Below the pieces are notes generated by a model. It saw only the letters and a list, made by a program, of their open reading frames with translations. It was not told the origin of the DNA and searched no databases. From positions 62,001-126,000 of the forward strand of contig JAHITX010000096.1 of NCBI GenBank assembly GCA_018817425.1: a DNA stretch of 64,000 nt, read 5' to 3'. The position numbers and the translations under genes were made by a program. Source of the stretch: Pseudomonadota bacterium (GTDB taxonomy: Bacteria; Desulfobacterota; Desulfobacteria; Desulfobacterales; RPRI01). Below are positions 10,025-19,893 of the stretch, piece by piece (within the stretch, counting starts at the first letter, position 1; each line of letters begins with the position of its first letter).

Positions 10025-10068
10025 TATAATATACCTCCGTAAAATCGGATGATCCTAAGGCTAACAGC

Positions 10069-11559
10069 CTAAAACCTGTATTCCAGACCAGCCGTAAAGA
10101 TGTTTCTTTTGTAATCATAGATCGTGATATTGGAATCGGTCCTTGTTACATAATACTGCAGGTTGACATTTAAACCCTTGACCATTTCCCATATTATTCC
10201 GGCAGAACATGAATAGACCTTATCTTTTCTTCTTAAATTGAATGTTGTATGCTCGTTATTGAATCTTTGGATAAAAATATCGCCAGAGAGCATCAGATTT
10301 ACATTATGTTTTACAGGAAAGAGCATGCCGGCACTGAGTCTGTTTCCGTAGTTTTCCCAGTTTATGCCCTCTGTAAAGGTCTTTGAATATTCGTAGCGAA
10401 GATTAAACATCCCCTTATTATTTGCAAACGGATAAATATAGCCTGCTCCGGCGTTGTATATTTCGCCGTCCCTGTCTTCTTCTTTCATCAACGGCGGTTT
10501 TAGCATTTCCCTGTTGCTGAATCCCACGGAAAACTGGGCTATGTGGCCCGGAACCATCATTATGTTCAATGTTGGTTTTGCGGAAGCCAGGCTCATATAT
10601 TTATGGTCATGCAGCCATGTATGGTTATATGATACCGGCACGGATAAAATTCCGTTCTTGAAGTTATACCCGGGAATCAAAGATATGGATGGATTGATGA
10701 CGTTAAGTTCGTCTGTTGTATCATAGGTATTTGCATAGAAATTTATTATGCTTCCGAAAGTCCACGGCCCTTCCATATAGGGATTATAGCTCGCCCTGAA
10801 GGTATTTACCATACTGCTGTCTTCCGATTTTGATACAATGGCACCGTCCGCCGACACAGGATTGTCGTCAAACTGATATGCCGCCCCTATGGAAAAATTC
10901 CATGTTTTGTGTAACGCAAGAGTCTTATCAATTGATTTTTCATATTCCTTTGCAAAGGACGCAAGCTCGGATGCAGGATCAACTTCTACAATAGCTTTCA
11001 GGCTTTCTCTTGCCGTTTTGAATTTTCCCTTTTTTGCATGAGCCAAGGCAATCTGGAAATCCGCTGCCTGGGAAATTGAAGCATCAAGAGTTTTTGCCTT
11101 TTGAAAAGATTTTATAGCAGCTTCAGCATCGCCCTCTTTTGCAAAGATTAAGCCCTTTAGAAAGGCGATATGAGAGGGTTTGATATTTTCTTTTTCAGCT
11201 TTTTCTATCAGCTTCTTTGCTTCTTCAATCTTGTTGAGGTTGTATAATATCTCAATAAGATTCGTATAAGCTTCAACTACGGGAGGAGTCAGCCTGATCG
11301 CATCTTTTAAGTGCTTTTGTGCTTCATCGAGGTTTCCGACCTGTTTAAAGGCAAGACCGGTATAAAAGGCGGCAACCGAAGATTCCGGCTGCTGGTTTCT
11401 TGCCTCAATTAAAATAACGAGAGACTCTTCATAATTTTCGGCTTTGTATTCCGCAATGCCTTTTTCCAAAAGGTTTCCAGCAGCACCGATATTTACAGTC
11501 ACTCCTAAAATAAACAAAATAGCAAAAAACGAAATCAAGTAGCCTTTAAACTTATTCAT
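10069..11559 (-). CDS. TPR-repeat outer-membrane beta-barrel protein
   Basis: 496 residues. A signal peptide (to about residue 27, VNIGAAG) is followed by about six TPR-like helical repeats (residues 28-215: AEYKAENYEESLVILIEA, AAFYTGLAFKQVGNLDEA, AFLKGLIFAKEGDAEAAI). The second half (about 225-496) alternates aromatic/polar strands and ends AGLEYRF, with the terminal Phe expected of BamA-assembled outer-membrane proteins. The architecture resembles surface-assembly or export proteins with periplasmic TPRs and an outer-membrane pore. The next gene encodes the giant FecR-domain protein, which may be its client; this is inferred from the operon alone. The upstream divergent region (11560-11814) separates it from asnS. 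Confidence 0.82.
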   Translation of the reverse strand: MNKFKGYLISFFAILFILGVTVNIGAAGNLLEKGIAEYKAENYEESLVILIEARNQQPESSVAAFYTGLAFKQVGNLDEAQKHLKDAIRLTPPVVEAYTNLIEILYNLNKIEEAKKLIEKAEKENIKPSHIAFLKGLIFAKEGDAEAAIKSFQKAKTLDASISQAADFQIALAHAKKGKFKTARESLKAIVEVDPASELASFAKEYEKSIDKTLALHKTWNFSIGAAYQFDDNPVSADGAIVSKSEDSSMVNTFRASYNPYMEGPWTFGSIINFYANTYDTTDELNVINPSISLIPGYNFKNGILSVPVSYNHTWLHDHKYMSLASAKPTLNIMMVPGHIAQFSVGFSNREMLKPPLMKEEDRDGEIYNAGAGYIYPFANNKGMFNLRYEYSKTFTEGINWENYGNRLSAGMLFPVKHNVNLMLSGDIFIQRFNNEHTTFNLRRKDKVYSCSAGIIWEMVKGLNVNLQYYVTRTDSNITIYDYKRNIFTAGLEYRF

Positions 11560-11814
11560 AACTCATACTCCATTTGCAAAGATCAGGGATAGTTATTATT
11601 CAGGGTAAAACTTCCGGAAAGTATAATAACAATTATATAAATTTACCGTTAATTTGCATAAAACTAATAAAAACTTATGTCAATAATAAATCGCTACAGT
11701 TAAAAATTAGACTTTTTATTTGTATTATGCCATATTTTATTTATCTTATAAGTGAAGAAGTTGGGTTATTATCAGATTTAAGGTGTTAATTAATTATTTT
11801 TATTGGGTGTTATT

Positions 11815-13197
11815 ATGAAAAAATGTAAAATTTTATCTTTAATGAATTCCGATGGTTCGCTCAAGGGTGTCATTATTAGCGGGTGGGTAAGAACAAAGCG
11901 TGATTCTTCCTCCTTTTCTTTTATTGAAATAAACGATGGCTCATGTTTGAAAAATATTCAGATAATAGCGGAAGATAATCTTAGCAATTACAGCGAGATA
12001 AAAAAGCTTTCCATAGGTTCGGCGGTAACTGTATATGGAGATCTTGTCGAATCAAAAGGAAGCGGGCAGAAATGGGAGATTCTGGCAAACGGATTTGAAA
12101 TAATCAGCATAGCTTCCGATTCATATCCTTTACAGAAAAAACGCCATACAGATGAATATTTGCGTACAATAGCACATTTGCGCCCCCGTACAAATAAATA
12201 CGGTGCCGTATTTCGTATAAGATCGGAATTATCTTTTGCCGTACACAAGTTTTTCAGGGATAAAGGATTTAAATATATACACACGCCTATTATCACAGGT
12301 TCGGACTGTGAGGGCGCAGGCGAAATGTTTAAAGTTACAGTCGCAGATCCTGAAAAATCTATAAAAACCAACAATCAATTTGACTGCACTCAGGATTTTT
12401 TCGGAAAGCCTGCAAATCTTACTGTATCCGGTCAGTTGTCCGCAGAGATGCTTGCCCTTTCTCTTGGAGATGTCTATACATTCGGGCCAACTTTTAGAGC
12501 TGAAAACTCAAACACAAGAAGACATGCGGCTGAATTCTGGATGATAGAGCCTGAGATGGTTTTTTGCGATATAAATGAAGATATGGATCTTGGCGAACAA
12601 ACAATTAAATATCTGGTAGATTACACTTTAAAAGAATGCAAGGATGACATAGAATTGTTTGGAAAATTTGTTGATAAGGAACTAATCAGTAATCTCGAAA
12701 ATATATCCTCATCGGATTTTATACGACTGCCATATGAAGAAGCTGTAAAAATATTAACAGCGTCAAAAGAAAAATTTGAATATGAAGTTTCATTCGGAAA
12801 AGACTTACAGGCAGAGCATGAAAATTATCTTGCCGGGCAGTATTTTAAAAAACCGGTAATTTTGTATAACTATCCTAAAAGCATAAAACCGTTTTATATG
12901 AGGGTAAACGATGATGATAAAACGGTTGCCGCAATGGATATTCTTGTGCCGGGCATAGGAGAATTAATAGGCGGCAGCCAGCGTGAGGAGCGCCTTGATG
13001 TTCTGGAGCAAAGAATGGATGAATGCGGATTGTTGAAGGAAAATTACTGGTGGTATCTTGATTCACGGCGTTACGGCACTGTTGAACACAGTGGTTTCGG
13101 ACTGGGCTTTGAACGGCTCCTTATGCTTGTAACAGGAATTAAAAACATACGCGATGTAATACCTTTTCCGAGAACACCCGGAAGTATTGAATTCTGA
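11815..13197 (+). CDS. asnS: Asparaginyl-tRNA synthetase
   Basis: Class IIb synthetase that charges tRNA-Asn. An N-terminal OB-fold anticodon-binding domain (residues 1-115: GWVRTKRDSSSFSFIEINDGS) precedes the catalytic core. The core shows the class II motif 2 region GPTFRAENSNTRRHAAEFWMIEPE and the motif 3 stretch SGFGLGFERLLMLVTGI. The ATG at 11815 gives 460 residues, the usual length. A TTG four codons upstream is the only alternative, and a weak GGGTG lies 6 nt before the ATG. AsnRS, rather than AspRS, is supported by the overall length and the absence of the AspRS GAD insertion. Confidence 0.95.
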   Translation: MKKCKILSLMNSDGSLKGVIISGWVRTKRDSSSFSFIEINDGSCLKNIQIIAEDNLSNYSEIKKLSIGSAVTVYGDLVESKGSGQKWEILANGFEIISIASDSYPLQKKRHTDEYLRTIAHLRPRTNKYGAVFRIRSELSFAVHKFFRDKGFKYIHTPIITGSDCEGAGEMFKVTVADPEKSIKTNNQFDCTQDFFGKPANLTVSGQLSAEMLALSLGDVYTFGPTFRAENSNTRRHAAEFWMIEPEMVFCDINEDMDLGEQTIKYLVDYTLKECKDDIELFGKFVDKELISNLENISSSDFIRLPYEEAVKILTASKEKFEYEVSFGKDLQAEHENYLAGQYFKKPVILYNYPKSIKPFYMRVNDDDKTVAAMDILVPGIGELIGGSQREERLDVLEQRMDECGLLKENYWWYLDSRRYGTVEHSGFGLGFERLLMLVTGIKNIRDVIPFPRTPGSIEF

Positions 13198-13625
13198 GTT
13201 AAGTACTTTTCGCTCCACCCTTCTTTTCGAGTACGAATACTTTTCAAAATTGCCTGAGTACTATAGTCAAAGACTTGACGTTCGTATAAAAATTGACATT
13301 CATTTCTGCAAATGCTGATGCAGCCTGAACCTGATGCATTTGTGGATATTTTACAGAATGTTTCAATTACCAATCATTATTTCTTTCTTAAAATTACGAA
13401 ACCCAAACGACTACTATAATTTATATTACTGTAATAAATATATATATTTTCTTCCATCCAATTTGTTTGCCATACACCCCAAGTACTTTCGGGTATGTAA
13501 ATAAAAACCAATTATAAGATAAAGTACTAGTTACCTTTTTTTGGCATATTTTATGCTAATTTATATTTAAAGGTTTATAAATTGCAATTACATATCATTA
13601 AATTATAATTACAATCAGGACTATA
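13198..13625. other. 428-bp intergenic region with AGTACT cluster
   Basis: I see no gene here. The hexamer AGTACT, a perfect palindrome, occurs four times (13202, 13257, 13482, 13523), and the last copy lies just upstream of a sigma-54 promoter match. This looks like an upstream regulatory region for the barrel gene at 13626. Confidence 0.5.
13542..13557 (+). promoter_or_regulatory. Candidate sigma-54 promoter for outer-membrane barrel gene
   Basis: TGGCATATTTTATGCT has GG and GC exactly 10 nt apart, as at -24/-12. It lies about 70 nt before the ATG at 13626. The -12 half is ATGCT rather than TTGCT, so it is the weakest of the three matches in this window. Confidence 0.6.
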
Positions 13626-15275
13626 ATGAACATTATAACGTTTCGCTCAAAGGTGATTATACTAGCGCTTTTTTCTCTTTTTTCATTGCCATTATTTCCT
13701 TTACCTTCGGAAGCATTAAACGTCTATGGTTTGAAAGGGCTCAAGACGGATGTAGAGAGTAAAGTATATGATATTTCCATAAGTGGCAATGAAAACCAAT
13801 CTATCTTGCAAAATGGCACTTTTTATAGCAGTGATTTTACGATTGCCAATAGAGAAAAAATATTAAACGGATGCGATTTTGAATGGCTGATAAATTTCAG
13901 GAATACAGATGATCCTCTGGTAGATGAGAAAGATACCCATCTTTTAAAATTTTATACAAAAATAGGAAAACCAAAGCTTTTTCGCGTAGAATTTGGCGAT
14001 ATTTACAGCAATTTTTCCCGCTATTCCTTAACGAGCAATCTTGAGGGGCTTCAGGGCTCATATCAATTTAATTTCAGTCCTTCGTACTATATAAAACCGC
14101 TTTTTGTTATTTCGCGTTCAAAGCGGGCTATTTCTTCCGAGCATTATGCCAGATATGTGATGGGAGGAAGACTTGAGGCCGGTTCTGTAAACAAAGGAGC
14201 GGTTATCGGTTTGAATTTCAGCAAAAACTGGGATGATACGGGAAGTATCGATAATGATGACCTCCCCGCAGGCAATAATTTCAGCCCTGATGAGAACTAC
14301 GTTTACAGCATTAACGCTAAATTCCAAAAAAACTCATTATGGAAAATAAAAAGAATAGCTGTTGACGCAGAGGCAGCAACGAGCCGGTTTAACGATGATA
14401 AAGATGATTCTTCGGTTTCCACACGAAACGACTGGGCTTTTAGAAGCAGTATTATTGGGACACTGATAAACGGTTTGCGTTTTGATGTGGGATATGAAAA
14501 AGTACAGCCGGATTTCCATACTAATGCCGGTTCTGCCCCGGTTGATCAGCAACTTTTCAGGACTAATTTAAATTATAATATTTATAATTGGCTACAACTG
14601 AGAGGAGGGTACAAAACTTACCGCAACAACCTGAAGGGCCAGCTGGAAAATACGCAGAGGTCTTATATGCCTCATTTATCGGTAACTTTATTACCCACTA
14701 AAGAGCTTTCATTGGAATTTCTTTACAGATATAATTATATAGATTCCGCAACTCATGACCCCAGAAATTACAGGAACACCTATACCGCCACCGGTCGATA
14801 TTCCTTAAAGAAAGTGTATATGAGCATTACCGGTGAATACGAGGAGTTTGAAAACAAGGCGGATAAAACAACAGATTCAAAAAGGGATATGGTTTCTTTA
14901 AGTGCCGGTCTGCGTGAAATGGGCCTGGGCTGGCAAATTAAGCTATGGCCATCATTAACATATTCTCTGTGCCGGGACAAGTATACATATTCAAACGATA
15001 CGGATATATTCAACCATCTGCGATTTAATACAAGACTTGATTATAATCGCTTTCTTATTTTTAATGGGGGACTCTCAATTGCAGACAATAACAGAGCGGC
15101 GACATCATCAGATTCATCAAAGGTAGGTTGGTTTTTTGAATTAACGGCACAGCCTGAAAACAGATTCGGCATAGATTTTAATATAAAATATGAAGACAGA
15201 GACAATCGTCATGATGATAGTAACCGGGAATACAGAGAAAAAATCGGAACAGCCAGTTGCAGATTCAAATTCTAA
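13626..15275 (+). CDS. Outer-membrane beta-barrel protein of unknown family
   Basis: 549 residues. A signal peptide ends near PLPSEA (residue 30). The rest is alternating hydrophobic/polar strands rich in Tyr, Asn, Arg and Asp (LRGGYKTYRNN, LEFLYRYNYIDSATHDPRNYRNTYTATGRYSL), finishing ASCRFKF with a C-terminal Phe. This is typical of a 20-plus-strand porin-like barrel. The overall layout recalls MtrB/PioB-type barrels, but I see no CxxC motif, so I do not assign that role. A sigma-54 promoter candidate precedes it, and the 1415-residue exported protein begins 65 bp downstream, so they may be co-expressed. Confidence 0.78.
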   Translation: MNIITFRSKVIILALFSLFSLPLFPLPSEALNVYGLKGLKTDVESKVYDISISGNENQSILQNGTFYSSDFTIANREKILNGCDFEWLINFRNTDDPLVDEKDTHLLKFYTKIGKPKLFRVEFGDIYSNFSRYSLTSNLEGLQGSYQFNFSPSYYIKPLFVISRSKRAISSEHYARYVMGGRLEAGSVNKGAVIGLNFSKNWDDTGSIDNDDLPAGNNFSPDENYVYSINAKFQKNSLWKIKRIAVDAEAATSRFNDDKDDSSVSTRNDWAFRSSIIGTLINGLRFDVGYEKVQPDFHTNAGSAPVDQQLFRTNLNYNIYNWLQLRGGYKTYRNNLKGQLENTQRSYMPHLSVTLLPTKELSLEFLYRYNYIDSATHDPRNYRNTYTATGRYSLKKVYMSITGEYEEFENKADKTTDSKRDMVSLSAGLREMGLGWQIKLWPSLTYSLCRDKYTYSNDTDIFNHLRFNTRLDYNRFLIFNGGLSIADNNRAATSSDSSKVGWFFELTAQPENRFGIDFNIKYEDRDNRHDDSNREYREKIGTASCRFKF

Positions 15276-15340
15276 ATACTGCCCCTCTTTTTAGTTGCAC
15301 CCTATAAAGAGATAAAGAACCTGACATTTAGGAGTATAAA

Positions 15341-18300
15341 ATGATCAAAATCAGCGTTAAAAAACTTCTTTTCACACTCATTTTTTGTTTCATGGCTTTC
15401 GCACCCCATGTTTCATGGGCTCTGTCTATGAATGATGTAGAAGATTCCATGGATGAGCTGTTTACTCAGCAGGTTTGTTATAAAGCCGTGGCGGAAAATG
15501 TTGCTGTATTGATCACAGCTGCCTTTGCCGGCAATGAGGAAGTCTCCGGACTTATTTCCAATGGTAATTTATTAACCGGCGTTACCATGAGCATCAGTGA
15601 AAAGGGCTTTACATCAGAAGCATTGGTACCCTTTGTCGATAAGCTTTATGACTATACCACGGACAGGATGATCGAGGGTGTCATTGCAAATGGGGTTAAA
15701 GGTCTGACCAACGCCGGCGTCACGGTGCCTATACAGTTACAGATAGCCTATTTTAAGTATGCCCTGGACTATGCCCGTAAGCAGGACGTGAAATGGATGC
15801 TGGAGAGCTTTCTGGGAAAAGCAGGCAGGGGCACAAAAGGCAAAACAAGAATTTCTGAATTAACGGATGATAATAAATTGGATGTTGTTGCAGGTGCTAT
15901 TCTTCAAAATGAATCAAAGCTCAAATTCTATGACATGAGTGGAGATGAAATAGATAGAAAAAAGAAAGACATCGCTAATCAAATTGTGATTTCGTTTTTG
16001 ACGAGATATGACGACCTTGTTAAGGAGGTCAGCACTCAGAGGCAAAATGCCGCTAATTACTTGACAAAGAATCTAAATAATTTAAATGCCAAGCTGGAAC
16101 TGGCCTATTCTGAATTTGAAAATGAAGTATTTAAACGTGAATTTGAAAACCTTCCATACTTTAAGATGCTTCGGGTAAAAAGCCGGAATAAAAAACCGGG
16201 AGATGCCAAGTTTCCCGATCCTGAGGTAATAAAACACACTGCAAAAAAATGGTTTGTGATATATCGGACATCTGATAAGGACCCCAAAAAAAGACAAGAA
16301 GCAATGGAGCTTTATGATAGCATCCTCAAACAGATAAGAAGCAGAAATGCGCGCATGACCGAGGCTGAACGTCTGCTTGTGGAAAAACAGGTAGATCAGG
16401 AAAAAAGTAAGGAGCTTGCATTCCTGGCTGCAAATCAGGATACGCCGGTAAACAATGGGACATCCGGTACTGTATCAGATAAAGCCGGCACAGTCGTTGC
16501 CAATCTTGAAACAATCCTTGATGTTGCATCTGAAAAAAATACGGAAGAGAAAAATCGCCAGGAGTCGGTAAAAGCAAACACACAATCCAGCCTTACTTCC
16601 GATGAGATCAACAAGATCAACACGGAAGGAAGAACCGTGCCGAAGATCATTGCGGATAAGATCAAGGATGATCTGAAACCCGCCAAGGAACATCTGGCAG
16701 ATGCCGCTTCATTTGATGAGCTCTTAGAAAAAGTGCGTAAACAGATGAAAGAAGATTATCGTACGGTTATGCCCAATGCTACACCTGCGGTAGCTGAGAG
16801 TCTTATTGCATATTATGATAAAGTGGCTACAGAAGGGTTGCTGAAGGCGTTTGAATCTCTCGGGTTGAATATTTTTGAAATAAAAGGCACGCAGTTTTTG
16901 ACCTGGTCTGCACGATATACATATAAGATTGATGTTGCGCCTACCGTAGAATATTCCCCTTCCACAGATAAGCGTCCTTATGATATTATTCTTGCTGAGG
17001 CCAAAAGACGGGCTTATTTGGCAGGTGGGCCCTGGGCGGTATTATATTATCCCACGCAAAATAATTCAATCAAGGAGGAAAGAAGTAGTCCTCATAAATA
17101 TTCCACAGCAGAGGAAGCTGCCAAACATATTGATTGGGACATGGTGAAAGAGCAGCATGAAAAATGGCCTGTTGAAGCATATGAAAGATTTGCGATAAAT
17201 ATCGACGGTTCCGACAATGCCGATAAGGCAGCTGAAACTTATAAAAAGCATGTGGAGGATACTCTTAAACAAAATATAATAAAAAACAAGAAAGACGGGT
17301 ATTCCAACGTCTATTATCAGCTTTCAAAATATACACTCCCCTATCAAAAACAAAAGGAAAATCTTGTTTCATTCTTACAGGAACACCGGAGCCTGGCAAA
17401 AAAATTAAAAGCTGCATGCGTAGCGGATGAGGACAAAATGCTACCCCTGTTTAGTCTTGATCTTGCGGCAGTTGATATGGACGCAAATTATAAAAAAATG
17501 ATCCGGAAAATGATTGACCAGGCCAATCACCGGCAGGCCCTGCTCAAAAAATATTCGGAAGAGGTCGACAAGCTTTCCGAGGAACTCAAAATCAATACTT
17601 ATGTAACCGATGACCCGCTGCCCAGGCCGCAAAAAGCCTGTTATGTCACTATTCCCAACAAGTTCAGCCAGAGGGAAAAGGAAATCCTGGATATACACAA
17701 TCACATCAAAGATTCAGTTTTTTTGTATCCCCGATATCTGGCAAAGAGCGCCACGCTGGATGAGATGCTGAAAGGATTTTCACAAAGCATGAATATGCTT
17801 GATGAAACAAAAAATCAAATTACTAAAGCGGTGGGCCGATATATGGAGGAAGTAACGGAAAAAACCAAGGATATTAGTTATGATGAAGAGGGGCAGCAGC
17901 GGATACTCTCCATACTAAACACAGAAAAAGATAAATTGCAGTCCTATGAAGAGGACATAGCCAAAATAACGGAACAACTACAAAAGGTCTCAAAAGAGAT
18001 TTCCCGGCAAAAGGATGGCAGGCTTAAAAGGATATTGGAAGCATCCCAGGAACTCGTAAAGGGCATTGGTATCGCAAGCGATACGGCACTGGGATATGAT
18101 TCGGCAATTGTCATGGAAGGTGAGGACAATACGTCCGCTGACAAGACATCCCTATTGGAAGGATGGAACGACTACAAGGGCTATTTTGTTACGGCAAGTA
18201 ATGAAAACGAAAAATATGATGCTTTTGATTTTCTGGGATACAAGATAAAACAGGAACAGTATGATCTTGAAAACAAAAACATATCTTTAAAAAATTACAA

Positions 18301-19588
18301 GGATCAGGCAACGACCCTTGCCACACATTATTTTGGAGAAGAACAAAATGCTGCCTATTCTATTGATTCAATACCCTGTGATGTAAAATTTCAGGAAGCC
18401 GTACTGGTAAACATGATTCCAATTGCCGTAATGGAAAGCGATAAACACATCCTCAAAAAGCTTCCCGAATTCATCGCCAAAGCTGAACAGATCCGCCAGG
18501 CTGAGACTCTCCTTACAAATCTCAGTGTCATTTATACTGCCTATGTAAAGGCGATTAATGAACAGATCGACAGTATTGATCAAATGAAAAAAGATACGGA
18601 AGCAAGGCTTGAAGAAATACGGCTTTCAGAAGAACTGCAGAAGAAAAAGGAAGCCGAAGAAAATAAAGAAGCCGTTTATGATGATGAAGAATATTCTTCA
18701 ACCGAAGGGGCTGTTGATGATGGTGAAAAGAATGGATTGGAATATAAAGCGCAGCAGACACTGATTGCAATTTTCGAAGCATATGAAAACAAAGACAGGA
18801 ACGGAGTAATGCGCAATGTGTCTCAAACATTCCGATCAAACAATACAACGGCGCAAAACTACACGCTGCTTGAACAATCCGTGCAGGATGATTTTCGAAA
18901 CCTGAAAAATATTCGCTTCAACATTTATTTCCGTGGGCTACCGATTTATTACAGAGATCAGGGTGAGATAAGAATTAATATTGACTGGAACAGGCGCGCT
19001 GAAATTTCCCGGCAGGGACAGGAATGGCTTATTGACAAGCAGAATACGGATTTTATTTTCAAAGTTTTTTCAGGTGGCGACATAAAACTGGTTGAAATGC
19101 AGGGAAATGTACCTTTTGGAGTATCCAATGAATATGGCACCGTTACCATTACGGACGGACGGATTATTGAAGATGGCGGAAGGGTCGTTCCTGTAGAAGA
19201 ACCCATTGAAATCGAATACGGACAGGCAAAATCCTCGGTTGACATACGCACAAGTTCAGTAGAGGAGGCGACCATTTCCGGCATGGGCTGGTCGTTTGCC
19301 GCCCAGGGAGAGGTGCCGAATACCAGTGCGGATTTTTACTGGGAAAATAATATAGCAACATACGACCTGAGCGGGGATGGCGGCCTGCTGGATATGACGG
19401 CGCAGTTCGGTTATACGGATCTGGCGCAGGTAATCAGTATTCCGGATTCAGGGTATGGTGATTATTTTCAGGGAGTATTGCCGGGGACCATTTTTGCAGT
19501 AAAAACCTCAAACGGGAAAAAAGGTGCCATTAAAATAACATCAATCTCCCCGACACGAATGTATTTTGATTATATTTATTTTGAGTGA
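15341..19588 (+). CDS. Exported 1415-residue protein of unknown family
   Basis: A signal peptide (KKLLFTLIFCFMAFAPHVSWA, about residues 7-27) starts a very long, highly charged and mostly helical protein. Long coiled-coil-like stretches lie at about 220-420, 700-900 and 1080-1125. The last 300 residues differ: a helical segment (about 1140-1185) precedes a Gly/aromatic beta-rich end (FIFKVFSGGDIKLVEMQGN, ending FDYIYFE). No catalytic motif or known domain was recognised. An AGGAG ribosome-binding site precedes the ATG. Context (barrel upstream, Lys-rich exported proteins downstream) suggests an envelope role. A periplasm-spanning or filamentous structure is possible, but this is inference only. 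Confidence 0.72.
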   Translation: MIKISVKKLLFTLIFCFMAFAPHVSWALSMNDVEDSMDELFTQQVCYKAVAENVAVLITAAFAGNEEVSGLISNGNLLTGVTMSISEKGFTSEALVPFVDKLYDYTTDRMIEGVIANGVKGLTNAGVTVPIQLQIAYFKYALDYARKQDVKWMLESFLGKAGRGTKGKTRISELTDDNKLDVVAGAILQNESKLKFYDMSGDEIDRKKKDIANQIVISFLTRYDDLVKEVSTQRQNAANYLTKNLNNLNAKLELAYSEFENEVFKREFENLPYFKMLRVKSRNKKPGDAKFPDPEVIKHTAKKWFVIYRTSDKDPKKRQEAMELYDSILKQIRSRNARMTEAERLLVEKQVDQEKSKELAFLAANQDTPVNNGTSGTVSDKAGTVVANLETILDVASEKNTEEKNRQESVKANTQSSLTSDEINKINTEGRTVPKIIADKIKDDLKPAKEHLADAASFDELLEKVRKQMKEDYRTVMPNATPAVAESLIAYYDKVATEGLLKAFESLGLNIFEIKGTQFLTWSARYTYKIDVAPTVEYSPSTDKRPYDIILAEAKRRAYLAGGPWAVLYYPTQNNSIKEERSSPHKYSTAEEAAKHIDWDMVKEQHEKWPVEAYERFAINIDGSDNADKAAETYKKHVEDTLKQNIIKNKKDGYSNVYYQLSKYTLPYQKQKENLVSFLQEHRSLAKKLKAACVADEDKMLPLFSLDLAAVDMDANYKKMIRKMIDQANHRQALLKKYSEEVDKLSEELKINTYVTDDPLPRPQKACYVTIPNKFSQREKEILDIHNHIKDSVFLYPRYLAKSATLDEMLKGFSQSMNMLDETKNQITKAVGRYMEEVTEKTKDISYDEEGQQRILSILNTEKDKLQSYEEDIAKITEQLQKVSKEISRQKDGRLKRILEASQELVKGIGIASDTALGYDSAIVMEGEDNTSADKTSLLEGWNDYKGYFVTASNENEKYDAFDFLGYKIKQEQYDLENKNISLKNYKDQATTLATHYFGEEQNAAYSIDSIPCDVKFQEAVLVNMIPIAVMESDKHILKKLPEFIAKAEQIRQAETLLTNLSVIYTAYVKAINEQIDSIDQMKKDTEARLEEIRLSEELQKKKEAEENKEAVYDDEEYSSTEGAVDDGEKNGLEYKAQQTLIAIFEAYENKDRNGVMRNVSQTFRSNNTTAQNYTLLEQSVQDDFRNLKNIRFNIYFRGLPIYYRDQGEIRINIDWNRRAEISRQGQEWLIDKQNTDFIFKVFSGGDIKLVEMQGNVPFGVSNEYGTVTITDGRIIEDGGRVVPVEEPIEIEYGQAKSSVDIRTSSVEEATISGMGWSFAAQGEVPNTSADFYWENNIATYDLSGDGGLLDMTAQFGYTDLAQVISIPDSGYGDYFQGVLPGTIFAVKTSNGKKGAIKITSISPTRMYFDYIYFE

Positions 19589-19893
19589 TCGTTCCCCTCC
19601 GGGGAACTTCCTGAGCCTACACACTTTGCGGATAGAGATTCAGTTCAACATGATGTTTCAAGATTTAAAGGTGAAAAATTCCCCAGCCTATGAGGAATAA
19701 CCCCCCCATTTTTTTTGCCGGTCTTTTGGATTTTGTCAGCAGTATAATTTTATGTTTTATCTTTCCGGATAGTTAGCAAACTCAATTCTGATTGGACCCC
19801 TTTGGCATATCAATTGCTTAAGAATAAAGAAATAAAATGCAATAATCTTCAGATTGCAGCCCGTTCGCATCATTAGGAAGGAGGTGATTTCGT
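19589..19893. other. 305-bp intergenic region with hairpin and regulatory sites
   Basis: Immediately after the giant gene a stem GTTCCCC, loop TCC, GGGGAAC (19591-19607) may act as a terminator, although only TTCC follows. The region ends with a strong sigma-54 promoter match and an AGGAGG ribosome-binding site for the next gene. No ORF is supported. Confidence 0.5.
19803..19819 (+). promoter_or_regulatory. Sigma-54 promoter upstream of Lys-rich secreted protein
   Basis: TGGCATATCAATTGCTT matches the -24/-12 consensus with GG and GC spaced by 10 nt and a perfect TTGC. It lies about 75 nt before the ATG at 19894 and shares the string TGGCATAT with two other candidates at 13542 and 42741. Confidence 0.78.

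Noticed and set aside
11574-11789. 71-codon open frame in the TPR-barrel/asnS gap
   Set aside because: No ribosome-binding site and biased Ile/Lys/Tyr composition of translated AT-rich DNA; no recognisable domain.
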